Assembly: GCF_004027225.2 (NCBI RefSeq)
Contig: NC_044282.2
Span: 63,229,725-63,293,724, forward strand
Source of the DNA: Strigops habroptila
Taxonomy: Eukaryota; Chordata; Aves; Psittaciformes; Psittacidae
Direction: 5' to 3'
DNA length: 64,000 nt
Shown here: piece after piece, positions 1 through 12,063 of the stretch
How positions within the stretch are numbered: the first letter of the stretch is position 1
Layout of the letters: each line of letters opens with the position of its first letter
Position numbers and translations under genes: made by a program
The notes under the pieces: model-generated
Databases searched by the model: none
Seen by the model: only the letters and a program-made list of their open reading frames with translations
What the model was told of the DNA's origin: nothing

Positions 1-27
1 TAAGTACCCAATGCATCAGGCACTTAC

Positions 28-3000
28 ACGGAGCTCCTGGGGGGGGTCCTGGAACCTCCTCTCCTCCATGCGCCCCCGCTGGCACCCTTCATGCTGCGCA
101 CGTGCTTCAGCATCCAGGCTCGCAGGTTACTGAGGCAGTTGTGCTCCGAGAGGATGATCCGGGGCCAGGGATTGCACTCTGCCATGTCCAGTGCTGCCAC
201 AGCCAAGGCTCTCCCAACCTGCCAGGGCAGGAGATGACTGGTGAGAAAGGCCCCATGAAGGAGCAGCAGCTCCTTCCTCCAAACGAAACCCAACCCCAAA
301 TCCCAGACAAACCCCAAGCTTCTTCACAGGCTCCAGTGGAGGAGTGTTCCCATCGGGATCTCTGTCTGCACACACATGTGCACGGCAAGGGCAGCCCCAG
401 GGACCCGCTGCGCCTTGCTGCAGGCGCTAGAGGAACTGCAGCCCCAAGCAGGACACCCTTCCCATGGTAGGAACCCCCTCACCTGCTCGAACAGCTCCAC
501 AGTGTATTTGGAAGGGAAGGCGGGGGGGGGCGGTGGGCTGGCCCTCCCGTTGTCATGGCAGGCTACAGGGATGGTGTTCACAAAGCGCCCCGTGTTGTAG
601 TTGCACTCCAGTGTGTAGCTGTGGAGCAGAAGGAAGCCCATGTTACACAATGGATCCATGGCTGCTGCCTCTTGGAAGACAGCTGGGGTCCCCTCAGCCC
701 CTGGGGCAGGGCGGGATTCTTGCTGCAACCTGCTGCCTGGAGATGGGGCTCCAGGAGGAAACTACCAGAAGAGGAGGATAATCGAGCCAGGGATCTCCTG
801 AGAAACATGACCCATGTGAGCCCACGGGCCCCAAGAGGCGGCTCCCAAGAGTGCTGAGGGGCTGAGAGGCACTTGTGAGGCTTCACTCGGTCATCTCTGG
901 AAGGTGACAGGGAGGAAGGGGGTCCCTGATGGGTGGAGAAAGGCAAACACCGCATCTGTTGTCAAAAAACAGCCCAGAAACCAACCATGTCCTGGGCTGC
1001 ATCACCAGCAGTGTGACCAGCAGGTCGAGGGAGGGGATTCTCCGCCTCTGCTCTGGTGAGACCCCCCCCCCCTCCCCCACAGTCCTGTGTCCAGATCTGG
1101 GGCCCCAACATAAGGAGGATGTGGAATGAGTCCAGAGGAGGCCACAAAGATGCTCTGGGAGCTAGAGCACCTCTGCTATGGAGACAGGCTGAGAGAGCTG
1201 GGCTTGTTCAGCCTGGAGAAGGCTCATGGGGGACCTTATAACAATGTTCCAATACCTAAAGGGGGCCTACAAGAAATCTGGAGAGGGACATTTTATAAGG
1301 GCCTGGAGTGACAGGTTTTAAACTGACAGAGGTGAGATTTAAATTAGATATTAGGGAAAAATTCTTTCCCGTGACGGTGGTGAGGCCCTGGCACAGGTTG
1401 CCCAGAGAAGCTGTGGCTGCCCCATCCCTGGCAGTGCTCAAGGCCAGGCTGGACGGGGCTTGGAGCAATGTGGTGTAGAGGAAAGTGTCCCTGCCCATGG
1501 CAGGGGGTTGGAACTAGATGAGCTTTAAGGTCTCTTCCAACCCAAACCATTCAATAATTCTTTGAAAAATGACAAACCAGGGACAGAGCTACCAGACAGC
1601 CTTACCTTGGTCCCCAAGATGTCACCGAGTGCTGCTGAAGCACAAAGAAGGGCAATAGTGCTGTCACCTGGGACAGCTTGCATCTGCCCAACAAGAACCC
1701 AAGCATCTTCCTCCCCATCTGCTTGACACAGCACAAGCACCAAGTGCGCTCCTGACACCCGCCACTTTTCAGGGTGTCACTATTGGATTAACAACAGGCT
1801 CTTCCCTGCTGGCCACAGCAAACAGCCACATAAGCAGCTACACCGGCAGCGTGAGCCTCAAAAATCTCAGGTATTTGTTACTGCAGGGCTGGTTTAGGTG
1901 GATCAGACATTCCCTGACCCTCACGGAAGCAGCAGGAGCGCACAGCGAGTGCTGCGGAAATGGGGGCAAGAAAGGAGCCAAGGAGCCACCGCCTCCACCG
2001 GCAGCCTGGCCCGGCACCAGCCATGGAACCACACCTACAGAGAACAGCTGTCTGCAGGAGAAGGGATGTGGGGGTTTCTGGGGGAAGTCCAGGGCTGGCA
2101 GGAAGCCTGGCACTACTCCCACATTTCCTCAAACCACAGATTCCTGGGAAACGCAGCATCTACTACGGATGCATTACACACTTCTCGTACTCTTCCCCCA
2201 GCACCTGCAACTGGTCAGGGCCAGGAGAGGGTAAGCCAGGCTGTTGGTCTGATTGCTTCAGTCATTTTTATGTTCCCAGCAACCACAACAGGCCAAAAAT
2301 ATCCCATCCATTGCTGGAGGGAGGCGTGTGGCTGCTGTGGATCACATAAATATCCTCAACTCACTGAATCACAGAGTGGTTGAGGCTGGAATCTTGCATG
2401 GCAATCTCGCGTGCGAGGTCTGGGCAAGCAGAGCCCATTGCAACTCAACAGGCTTTAATTACAGCTCAATATGAGTATAAACTTCTAGGAAATAGGAGAA
2501 TTCCTTCTGGGAAGTCATGCATAAGAGTTCTATGAGAGTGAGGACACAAAGCCAGAGCAGCTGGAGGGACGTGAAGGGACAGGGAGTATGGGAGGAGAAG
2601 GAGCTGGGCTGTGAATCTTGTCCTTTACTAGGGCCTGTAGGGACAGGCCAAGGGGGAATGGCTTTAAACCGACAGAGGGGAGATTTACATGAGATCTTAG
2701 GAAGAAGTTCTTCCCTGTGAGGGTTGCCCAGAGAAGCTGTGGCTGCCCCATCCCTGGCAGTGTTCAAGGCAGGGTTGGATGGGGCTTGGAGCAACCTGAT
2801 CTAGAGGAAGGTGTCCCTGCCCATGGCAGGGTGAGTTGCAACTAGATGAATTTTAAGGTCCCTTCCAACCCAAACCATTCTGTGATTCTATGAAGCAGAA
2901 CAACACTGGTGGCATAGGAATGTGGCAGTGCCTGGCACAGCTGGGTCCTGACCTCAAGACTGGGATGAACTGGTGAAATCTTCACCCTTTTGCCAGTATT

Positions 3001-6000
3001 AGCTTTTGTTGTGGGAAGATTTGTTTTCACACAGAATACTAAAACCTATGAAACTGAGAAGTAGGGGAGTTCATATTTAATATATCAAAAGAATCAGCTG
3101 AATGCAATAAACATTTGTAATAACTTCTGTGCACACTGAGCATCCAATGCTCCTCTCAGCCAGTCCCATCCCCACCGGAGAGCCATGCAGGACACGGCCA
3201 CCCCCCAAGAACCAGCTTCAACTTTCCTTAACATCCTGCACCCAGCAAGACCCCTCTCCCCCTTCCAGGACAGAGGGGAGACAGCCAGAGCAGTTGGCAT
3301 GGACACTCCATGAGCACGGGGAGGTTTGCCTACCTGTGGATGATCCCCAGGGCTTTGTAGATGGCCACTCGCCCACTACCCTCCTTCGACTGCCCGTCCC
3401 GCTTGTCTTTGGCATACATGTTCTTCTCCGAGAAGTTGCAGCCCGTGAAGTCGAAGTAAGGCGAGTTCAAGGAGATGAGTTTGGGGAAGAGCATGTTCTC
3501 CACCTGCAAGGCACAGAGGGGCACACGGGTGACTTAGGGAGTGCCCATGGCTGTCCCTCCTGCTACAGCACTACCAGTGCCAAGCTCTGGGATGTGCTGG
3601 GGTGTTACCTGTGCCTGCTCTGCCCAATTCCAGTGTCTCACAAGCTCAAGCCCTTCCCTGGGCGATGCTGCCTGCCCTCTGCCCGTCTCCAGCAGGGAGA
3701 GGCAGCAGCTGTGCTCTCCCACAGCCTGCTCATGGATAGCAAGGGGCCTGGCAGCGCAACTCTTCCCCGTACTCTCATTCTTTAGGAGAGGAAGGGGCAG
3801 CTCCTCTGTTCTGCCCACAGCAGCTTGCAGGGGGAAAGCCAAGACCAATATGTTATAGTCCAAACAAGTTTCTGTGTGCTGGTTGGGAAACTGGCTGACT
3901 GGCTGCTTCCCGAGGGTGGTGGTGAACAGCTCCTTCTCTGTCACCAATGGGGTGCCTCAGGGATCAATACTGGGCCCAATGCTGCTCAATGTCTTCATAA
4001 GAGATCTGGAAAATGGGATCAAATGCACCCTGATGAAGCCTCCTGATGATCCCAAACTGACTGGGGAAGTAGACACTTCGGAAGGGAGAGCCACCCTGCA
4101 GGATGACCTGGACAGGCTGGAAGAGTGGGCTAACAAGAACTTTATGGAGCTCAAGAACAAGCGTCAGGTCTCACACCTGGGAAAACTCAATCCAGGAGTG
4201 CAGCACAGGCTGGGATCTGCCTGGCTGGGGAGCAGCTCTGTAGAAGAGGACCTGGGGATCCTGGGTGACACAAGCTCAATAGGGGTGAACAGTGTGCAGC
4301 CAGCGTGCAAAGAAAACCAACAGAATGCTGGGGAACATCAACAAGGGCATCACCAGCAGAAATAAAAATGTCATTGTCCACCAGGAATACTGTGTCCAGT
4401 TTTGGCCCCCACCATACAAAAACAAGATGTGGATGGGCTGGAGAGGATCCAGAGAAGGGCCACAAAGAGGATCTGAGGACTGGGCAGCCATGTGAGGAAA
4501 AGCTGAGAGAGCTGGGCTTGTTCTGCCTGGAGAAAAGAAGGCTCAGGGGAGACCTTATCACTATGTTCCAGTATTTAAAGCGTGGCTACAAAGATGAAGA
4601 CTCCCTTTTTACAAGGAGTCACATGGAAAAGATGAGGGGTGATGGGCACAAGTTTACTAATGGGGAGATTCTGACTGGACACGAAAGGACAATTTTTCAC
4701 AATGAGAACAACCATCCACTGGAATAATAGCCCCAGGGAAGTGGTGGATTCCCCAGCGTTGGACACTGTTAAGATTCAGCTGGACAGGCCGCTGGGTCAT
4801 CTACTCTAGGCCATGTTTTGCCTAGAAAGGTCAGAACAGACAATCCTTGAGGTCCCTTCCAACCTGTGATTCCATGACCTGCTGCTGCCATTCCAGACAC
4901 AGGCCTGGGAGAGAAGGAAGAGAAGGAGGAGGAGAGCACACACACACACACCACCCCCCGGGCACTGAAGGCAGGGTGGGGCAGCTAGCCCAGTGCCTGA
5001 GGTGCACCAGCCCTATCCTGACAGGGAGCTCCCACCTCCTCTCCCAGCAGTGGGAAGGAGCGTTTGGAAGACTAGGAAGGGGGCAGAGCAGTGAGGGGGT
5101 CCCAGCTTGCACCACCACCTCCATACTCTTATCTCCTGCCCTCACCTGATCATTTTCATCACTGAAACTGTTGCCATACATGAAGCAGCCACGCTTGGAG
5201 GCATGCCCATGGAGATCGACATAGTAGGCCAGGCCGCTGTCCTGAGGCAGGATGGCTTCAGGGAGAGGTGTTGATGGAGGCCTCTGGGCTTCCTCCTCAC
5301 AGTGCTCTAAGGTGCGGCTCGAAGAGAGGATCCAGACAGCTCGGTCCTTGCTGCCTGGGCGGGCAGGCGGTGCTCCTGAGAGCCGGCCTTCCTGAGAGGG
5401 GCTGAGGTACACGCCGGCTCGCCAGGCCCTGGGTGAGTTGCGGAGGTTATTGGCTTTCTCCAGCTCTGAGAGGACTGCCTGTGAGGATGGGGTGCTGCTG
5501 CGGACAGAATGGTTGGAGGATTTTGTGCTTAATGAGCTGGTGCTGAGTGGGGAGATGTACGTCCTCCAATCAGGAGAGCCTGGCAGGACGCGGCTGTGAA
5601 CGTGGTGGTACAGGAGGACGGCTTTGGCTCCGTACACTGCGGGGTGCAGCTCGGCATCGGGGTTGAGATACTGGCGGTTCAGGTTTACCCCACGCGAGTC
5701 AGTTCTATAGAAAGAGCAGAGGAGATGTGAGGTCCTTTGTGCAGCACCATCTGTTCTGCGAAGGCAGACTGACCTTGCCTTTTAACAGCTGAGGCTTTGG
5801 GCTCTATCCTGGCCAAATAGGTAGAGACTCTGCCCCAAAGGAGCCAAGAACCTCTCTCCTGGAGAGGCACTTGCCACAGCGAGACAGAGCCCTGAGTGAT
5901 CTCCCTCCTCTCTGGAGCCAGCCCAGCTCCAACACACCAGGAGAGCCAGGACAGGCTCAAAGGCACAGGGCAGTGCTGCTCACCCAAGTGAGAAAGCCCT

Positions 6001-9000
6001 GACCTGGGTGGTGATCTATGCAGGCAACAGCAGCCCCAAAAACTCACTAGAGATCCCAGCGAGGAACAGGGAGAGGTTGTGGCAGCCTAGATCTTGGGCC
6101 TGTTCTTCCCAGCCACCACGAAACACACAGCAGGCTCTAAACAGGAGAATGGCCCAGACTGGTCCCCAGCCCATGCTCACTCACCGATAGTGGCCTCGCA
6201 CCACCCCATCAGGGTTCAGCATGGGAATGAGCTTAAAGACGAACATCCGCCGCAGCATCTGGGCACGAGGGTCCTCCTCCCGCAGGATGAAGTCCAGGAA
6301 GCCATTGAAGACAAAGCTGGAGGGTGTTTCTCCCGGGTGGACTCTGCTGCTCAGGAAAAACACCTGGGGGCAAACAGACAGGTGAGGAGTGGGTTCCCGC
6401 CTGTGCAGAGATGCTGCAATGGCTTTGCCAAGGGGCCAGTCACTCCCTGGGGCAGCTCCTGGTCTGCAGCCAGGCACTGTGGTGCCTGAGATGGAGCCAA
6501 GGCCTGTACATAGAGCAGACAGCTCAGTTCTGGCATGGTGACACAACAGTTTTCAGTGGCTTCTTTGCCTGGTGCCTCTCCTAAGTCCTGCGTGGAATGA
6601 AGCTGCATATCCCTGCGTAAGACCAATGGGCCAGAGCCCTGCAGCCTGCTGCCAGGAGGAACCAGAGCATGGACACAAAGAAGCCCCCAGGAGAAAGCCC
6701 TGAGCGATCCCGCAGAGCAGGGAACAAGCCTGGCTGCAGGGCAATACAAAGCATCTCCTGAAGAGCACTTCTCTTGGCAGGAGCTGCTCAGCAAGGGTAC
6801 ACCCACAGCCTCCAGGCTGCCCACCCCAGCACTGCGCAGCCTCAGAGGGAGCTCCCTGCTTGTCCTGTTCACAGGCAGACCCCAGACACCACAGTGGGGG
6901 CTGACACCCCAAGTACATGCACAGCACTTCCATCAGTTCCTTCACAGCTTAACAGAGCAACACCATTAAAAGGAGAACAAACCTCTAGGCAATGAGATGC
7001 TCATTTTCGCCCCAAGGAACAGGTGCATGGTGCTACCGGAGGGCATTTCATGGTGCTGAGATGCTGCGGATGCTCCTGACAGGCTCCCATGCCTTGACAC
7101 GGGATCTCACAGACTCTCTACTCATAGAATCATTGAATCACAGAGTGGTTTGGGATGGAAGGGACCTTAAAGCTCATCTAGTTCTAACCCCTTGCCATGG
7201 GCACTTGACTCTACACCACATTGCTCAAAGCCCTGTCCAGCCTGGCCTTGAACACCACCAGGGATGGGGCAGCCACAGCTTCTCTGGGCAACCTGTGCCA
7301 GAGCCTCACCACCCTCGCAGGGAACAACTTCTTCCTAAGATCTCATCTCAATCTCCCCTCTGTCAGTTTAAAGCCATTAAAGTACTCCCTGCACTGCACC
7401 CAGCATTCAGGACACACCACCTTTCTCATCAGAGACCTGAGGGTGGCAGCAAGCTCCCGACACAGGGTCCGTCACAGCAGCTGTTGGCCACACACCATCC
7501 CAGTGCAGCCCTGAAGCCGGTGCAGCAGCTCACCCTCTTTCCTGCGAAGCGGCGAGGCCGGGGAGTGGTGGTGTCTGGGAAGAGCTTATCCAGACGGGGC
7601 TCCCGCTTCTCCAGCATGCCATGGCACGAGGTGATGGTGAGCAAGTCCACTCGCAGCTTGTCCAGGGAGTGGCAGAGCAGCTCCCGGTGGTAATAGACAG
7701 AGTCGAGGGGGCTGCAGAGAAGGGAGATGCTCAGTGTGTGTCAGAGCCTCCCCTCCAGGGAAGCAAGCATCTGAGTGTGCTGCTTGGCTGAAGAGTGAGG
7801 GCCAGGGTGCTGAGCCTCAGCCCAGGATGTTGCTGGTGGTGTCCTTAAGGAGCTGGGCAGGGGATGCTCTCCACACCTACAGCCCAAGCTCTGCCTCCAG
7901 CTGCCTGGCTGGGACCACATGTCTGTGCTTGCTCTGCTCCCTGGGGGTTCACCAACCCCAACCCAACCAGGACTGACCAGGTCATCCCACTGTAGCAGCA
8001 CAAGACCAGTCAGGTGGGGAAATAACCCCTGACTGATAACCCCCTGGCCCTTGGCAGCCCCAGCGAGGCCTGCACAGGGTCACAACAGCCTGAGCAGCAG
8101 GACCAGCCTTGGACATGGGGCTTGGATGCAATGATGGCATGCAGAGGGAACGCATGACTCACCCTGCAGTGCAGAGATACCCCTTGCCCTGCTGACAGCC
8201 CAACTTGGGTTCCAGCAGCTCCCACTGTGCCGAGGGAGCTGGGAGCTCCTGCACAGGGGTTGGTCAGGATCGCCCAGCCCTGCCACTGTCCTGAGGGGCT
8301 CAGGGGCCTCACACCAACAGGTGAGTTACTACAGACACTGCAGTAGCACTGTCAGACTGCCAGGTTTTGAACTTCTCACAGTTCTCTATTGTGTGACAAT
8401 TTAAGAACAAACCCCTTTCAGTAAACGCTTGGTCACCCCCCGTATAAGAAAAAGAATTTATGATTCCAGTGCTGTGGTTTGGAAAGCCTCCAGGGCCAGG
8501 AGGGTCTGCAGGGTAAAGCTCTCCACAGAAACACCTGAAGACTGGCTCTGTCCTCCTCCCCTTAGCCAGGCACTAAGTTCTCCTTGGACTTCTGACACCA
8601 GAGGAGCTTCCTAGCCCAATCCACAAAGAGCCCAGTAGAAGAAGGGAACAGCAGGAGAGAGATGCCTGGACCTCCATGCAGCCAGGAGGGAGAAAGCAAC
8701 TGAGGTACTGACCTCCGAGAATCTCCTCTCCTCAAAGCAAGGGCTGACCCTCAGCCTCTCCCACGTGGTGGGAACCTGCCCTTAGGAATGCCAGTGTAAT
8801 CCGGCCCGAAGACCCTCTGGAACCCCTTGGAAGCGCATGCTTGGCGGAAGCCGCTGCAGCTGCTGGTGCGGAGCTGGGGTCCAGAGGAGCAAAGCCCAGG
8901 CAGATGCCAGGGGAATGGGGGTCCCAGAGACCCCAAGGTGGACACCATCATGCTTCTGCAGCAGGGACACAGCCCAGCGGGCCAGGGCCAGGCGCGGGGG

Positions 9001-10850
9001 GAGCGCACCTGCTAGGAGACATGTGCCGGCACTCCTGGAAGCGGCTGTCCAGCTGCGCCAGCATCTCCTGGCACTCCGTGTAGGAGAAGGGGTAGCAGAA
9101 GGCAAAGTAGGTGGTGGCCCCACGGTGCTCCAGGAAGCGGTGCACGAAGGACAGCACAAACTGCGTCTCCACCATCTGGGATGGACACAAAGCAGAGCTG
9201 AGGGAAGGCGCGACAGCCCCAGGAGCAGCCGCTGAGTCCGTGCACCCACAGCCGCGCCATGACCACAGCCGCTCGCCCTTCTCTGGACACACAAGAAGCA
9301 AAGCCATGCTCCCAGCAGCTCCCAGCCCGCTTTGCTTGCATCCCCCAAATGCCAGGCTAGCTTTTTGGTCCCCTGTGCACCCCCCTCCCTGTACTGCACG
9401 TAGGTCCCTGGAGGGACAACAAAGCCTCTGGGGCCAAGCCGGGGTTCCTCCTTATCCTGGCAGCCACCAGCCCGCAGAGACTGAACAATACTCTAATGTA
9501 GGACACTTTGCAAAGTTAATGAGCACTGCAAAGCTCATCTGCACGTTGTGTCTCTCCCTGGTGCTGGCACAGGTCAAATCAAGCGTTGTCAGGTCCTGTA
9601 GCAGGGATGGAAGACTTTCTGGCCCCTGTTCCATGGAGGCATGCCAGGGGGGTTGCTGCCCCCCACAGCAGTGTGCATGGTGCAGGGATGACCCAGGGCA
9701 CCCACAAGTGACTCTCCCCGGGGCAGCTCCTGCCAGACCACAGACAGAAAGTGCCAGAACCAGTAAACCCCTGTTCAGGGCCCAAACAGCTTAATAGGGC
9801 TGCAAGGATCAGCTGTGGTTATGGCTGCTCCTGCTGTCTGCTGTTCCCTGGGCTCTCTCCCCACGACATTCCCCTCATGTGGGCACCAGAACCCTGACAT
9901 TGTGCAGCTCATCACAAAGAGCTGACAAAGGGGAAGGGAAGCACCAGGGGGGCTTCCAGCACAGTTCTGAGGTCCCCCAGCTCCTCCTCTCCTGAGCACT
10001 CAGCCCTAGGAAGGGGCTCTGACACTACCCCCAAACCCCAACCTCATTCTGCCCTGCCACGGGCTGGAAGTCACTGGTGAGCGAGGGATGTCCGTGTTCC
10101 CAGAGCTGCCCCCTCAAACCCAGGGTCCGTTACCAATTTCAGCCCACCCAGGGCATCCCCCAGCCCCAGCAACCATACCTCGAAGCTGGGCCGCTCGCGG
10201 ATGCGCTCCCAGCGGGGCCGCACGGGCAGGGTCCGCACGAAGGGGGACATGCCCTGGGAGTACAGCCGGCTCTGCTTGTTCATGTTCAGGATGTGCAGCT
10301 TGATCACCTTCCCCGGAGCCCCCCCCCGCACGCTGAAGTAGAACCAGGACCTGCAGAGAAGCGGCACTGCCGGGTCAGCCCCTGCCCTGGGGTGCCTGAG
10401 CCCACCGTACCCCACCCCGGCCCTCATCGGCCACCCCCACGCCAGGAGCCCGTTAGATCCCGGGGGGGGGCACACGCTCCTTGACCCCCCCAGCACCTCC
10501 CGGCCCTGCTAGCAGCCCTCCAGCCCCACCGACCGACCCTTCCCCCTGCCCCGCACCAGCCCCCTGGGACCCCCCAACGCAGCCAGCCGGTCCTTCCCCC
10601 GGTCTCCTCAGCCCCCGTCCCCCGCGGCTGCCCCATCCCCGCCGCGCCGCTACCTGTTGCCGTTCTCATACTCGGTCTGGGCACAGTCAGGCTGCAGCCA
10701 GACGTTGAACTCATAGTCAGCGGCGGGGAGGGCGGTGCCCCAGGCCGCGGGGCCGCCCCCCGCCCCGAGCGGCTCCACCTGCTCGACGTGCGCCAGGTTG
10801 CCCGAGTCGAAGCGGGAGCTGAAGAGCAGCCCCCCGCAGCGGATCTCCAT
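28..10850 (-). CDS. AGBL5: AGBL5, cytosolic carboxypeptidase-like protein 5 (partial at 3' end)
   Basis: M14 metallocarboxypeptidase that removes glutamates from tubulin, including the branch-point glutamate. Nine exons join in frame: 10654-10850, 10179-10350, 9009-9175, 7534-7711, 6185-6363, 5146-5704, 3334-3503, 483-618 and 28-218, giving 649 residues before the window edge. The start [20 protein letters not shown] matches the human N-terminus. Exon 5 carries the zinc motif RVHPGE (His247, Glu250), exon 6 the third zinc histidine in VDLHGHASK (about 463), and exon 8 the catalytic glutamate in [11 protein letters not shown] (Glu545). Exon 6 has a long serine-rich linker between YHHVHSR and LEKANNL that differs from the mammalian one. 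The last visible exon ends after RTPPRSS at a GTAAGT donor, so the low-complexity C-terminus lies outside. It reads in the same direction as TMEM214 upstream, as in mammals. Introns hold CR1 fragments. I am very sure of the identity; the exon edges are manual. Confidence 0.96.
955..1566 (+). repeat. CR1 LINE fragment, 5'-truncated
   Basis: A truncated CR1 copy in the last visible AGBL5 intron, antisense to the gene. It begins in the 3' end of the reverse-transcriptase ORF (GCISSSVTSRS-like), has a poly-C slip near 1065, and ends with the standard 3' segment reading into TTCCAACCCAAACCATTC. The tail is a decayed form of the ATTCTATGA repeat. The left edge is approximate. Confidence 0.85.
2360..2402 (-). 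repeat. Short CR1 3' tip
   Basis: The first 40 or so bases match the reverse complement of the CR1 3' end (CTGAATCACAGAGTGGTTGA). The similarity then stops, so this is a very short insertion or the remnant of one. Confidence 0.55.
2620..2896 (+). repeat. CR1 LINE 3' fragment
   Basis: CR1 3' end starting at AGGGCCTGTAGGGACAGG and ending with CCATTCTGTGATTCTATGA, so the 3' terminus is intact. It lies in an AGBL5 intron, antisense to the gene. Confidence 0.9.
3865..4878 (+). repeat. CR1 LINE fragment with reverse-transcriptase remnant
   Basis: About 1 kb of CR1. The frame at 3874-4365 reads [20 protein letters not shown] followed by [19 protein letters not shown], which are the reverse-transcriptase palm and thumb regions of CR1 ORF2. 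Frame breaks follow before the 3' end (GTCCCTTCCAACCTGTGATT). The sequence differs from the shorter copies nearby and probably belongs to another CR1 subfamily. It sits between AGBL5 exons 6 and 7. Confidence 0.9.
4937..4953 (+). repeat. Short (CA)n microsatellite
   Basis: A run of about eight CA units inside an AGBL5 intron, followed by a C-rich run. Confidence 0.8.
7122..7384 (-). repeat. CR1 LINE 3' fragment
   Basis: Reverse-complement CR1 3' end, starting with ATAGAATCATTGAATCACAG and running to TCAGTTTAAAGCCATTAAA. It lies 150 bp downstream of AGBL5 exon 4, in the same orientation as the gene. Confidence 0.9.
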
Positions 10851-10918
10851 GGCTGCCGGGCCCGCTCATCGCCCCGCTCCGCCGTCCGGCCTGGCCCGGC
10901 CCAGGCCCGGCCCGCCGC

Positions 10919-10931
10919 GCTGCCTAGCAAC
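10919..10931 (-). promoter_or_regulatory. Candidate RFX X-box upstream of AGBL5
   Basis: GCTGCC-T-AGCAAC resembles the X-box consensus (GTTGCC, short spacer, RGCAAC): the right half is perfect and the left half differs at one base. It lies about 70 bp upstream of the AGBL5 ATG. RFX factors drive ciliary genes, and AGBL5 acts on axonemal tubulin, so the site makes sense, but binding is inferred. Confidence 0.5.
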
Positions 10932-10947
10932 AGCAACGCCACCACCC

Positions 10948-10952
10948 ATTGG
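10948..10952 (-). promoter_or_regulatory. CCAAT box of the AGBL5 promoter
   Basis: ATTGG on the + strand gives AGCCAATG on the gene strand, about 100 bp upstream of the AGBL5 start codon in GC-rich promoter sequence, next to the candidate X-box. Confidence 0.5.
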
Positions 10953-11040
10953 CTCGCCGCCCCCCAACAGCGCGCCCGCTCGTTGGACAGCGCCCCCACG
11001 CTGGCCACACCCCCATTACTAGCCACACCCCGGGGTGTCG

Positions 11041-11520
11041 GCGGGCACTTCCATGTCTGCACACATGTGCACACACGTGTATGCGCACATCCCCATATAC
11101 ACATACACGTACATAAAACCATGTGTACATGCACACAGGTGCATAAGAGCACATGTACAGACACACATGTATGCACACGCACCTATACATACATGTGTGC
11201 ACACATCTATATATGCACACACGTATATACACACATGTACATAAAAGCACACACGTTTGCCCACACATCTGTATCTACATTCATAGCACACATATACACA
11301 TATATACACACACCTGTACATGAAAACACGTTGCACATAGGCACGCCCATATACATGTGCACAACCCCCAACACAGATGCACGCATGCGCACGCACACAT
11401 GTGCATACATCCACATACACACACTCCCATGCAAATATATACAGATGTGTATAAATACAAATATACAGACACGTCCATACAAACACGTGTGCACACTCAC
11501 ATGCACCCTGCGAGGCACCA
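11041..11520. repeat. Degenerate alternating purine/pyrimidine (CACA/TACA) repeat
   Basis: About 480 bases built almost only from CACA, CATG, CGTG and TATA steps, such as CACACATGTGCACACACGTG. It lies between the TMEM214 3' end and the AGBL5 promoter. Long alternating purine/pyrimidine tracts can adopt Z-DNA. Nearly every frame is open here because the repeat contains few stop codons, so none is a gene. Confidence 0.9.
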
Positions 11521-12063
11521 CAACTGCCAGAGGTGGGTATCAAACGGCACCAGCCATACATTGAACCATTGCCCTGCTGCACCAGTGCCCCAAAACAGGA
11601 CCCAAAGCTAGAGAAGGGGCAGCCCCGGAGGGGAATAAACCAGCTGTGAAGTAATTAAAATGAAAAGAAAAAAACTAATATAGAAATCAGTCCAGTTCAT
11701 TGACCTGTGGATAGTGTGTAGGGGGAGTTGTGTGTGTCCACACCCCATCCTTCGGTGCAGGCAAAGTACAGGGGTACAGGGGCCATTTGCCCTTTTAAGA
11801 CCTAGATAAAGGGACAGGAAAAACACCAGAGCTAATTCACAGGGTGTGGAAAACCTGGATGTGTGTCCCTCGCCCCAGGAAAGAAACAAACCCCAAAATC
11901 TCGCCTGTAAGCCCCGATTTGAGCCCAAAGTCCCCATGTGCATTGCCCTCGGCGTCTCCATCCCACAGCCAACCGAGCTGCACTGGAGATACTCCTTGGG
12001 GCATCTGTTCTCCTTGGTGGCAAGGAGACAGCACGACCGTATCTCTGCTCCTCCAGTATTGGA
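11521..12063 (-). other. Likely TMEM214 3' UTR and intergenic sequence
   Basis: Follows the TMEM214 stop codon. I see no canonical AATAAA or ATTAAA on the minus strand here, so the cleavage site is not placed. The stretch holds an A-rich segment near 11660-11690 and no coding similarity. Confidence 0.4.

Noticed and set aside
3129-3785. 218-codon plus-strand frame
   Set aside because: Antisense shadow of AGBL5 exon 7 and its introns.
3865-4365. Reverse-transcriptase-like frame first considered as a retrovirus remnant
   Set aside because: The motif order and 3' tail are those of the CR1 LINE. I saw no LTR, gag or envelope signs there, and no LTR element anywhere in the window.
11019-11582. 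187-codon Cys/Val/Tyr-rich minus-strand frame
   Set aside because: Direct translation of the alternating purine/pyrimidine repeat.
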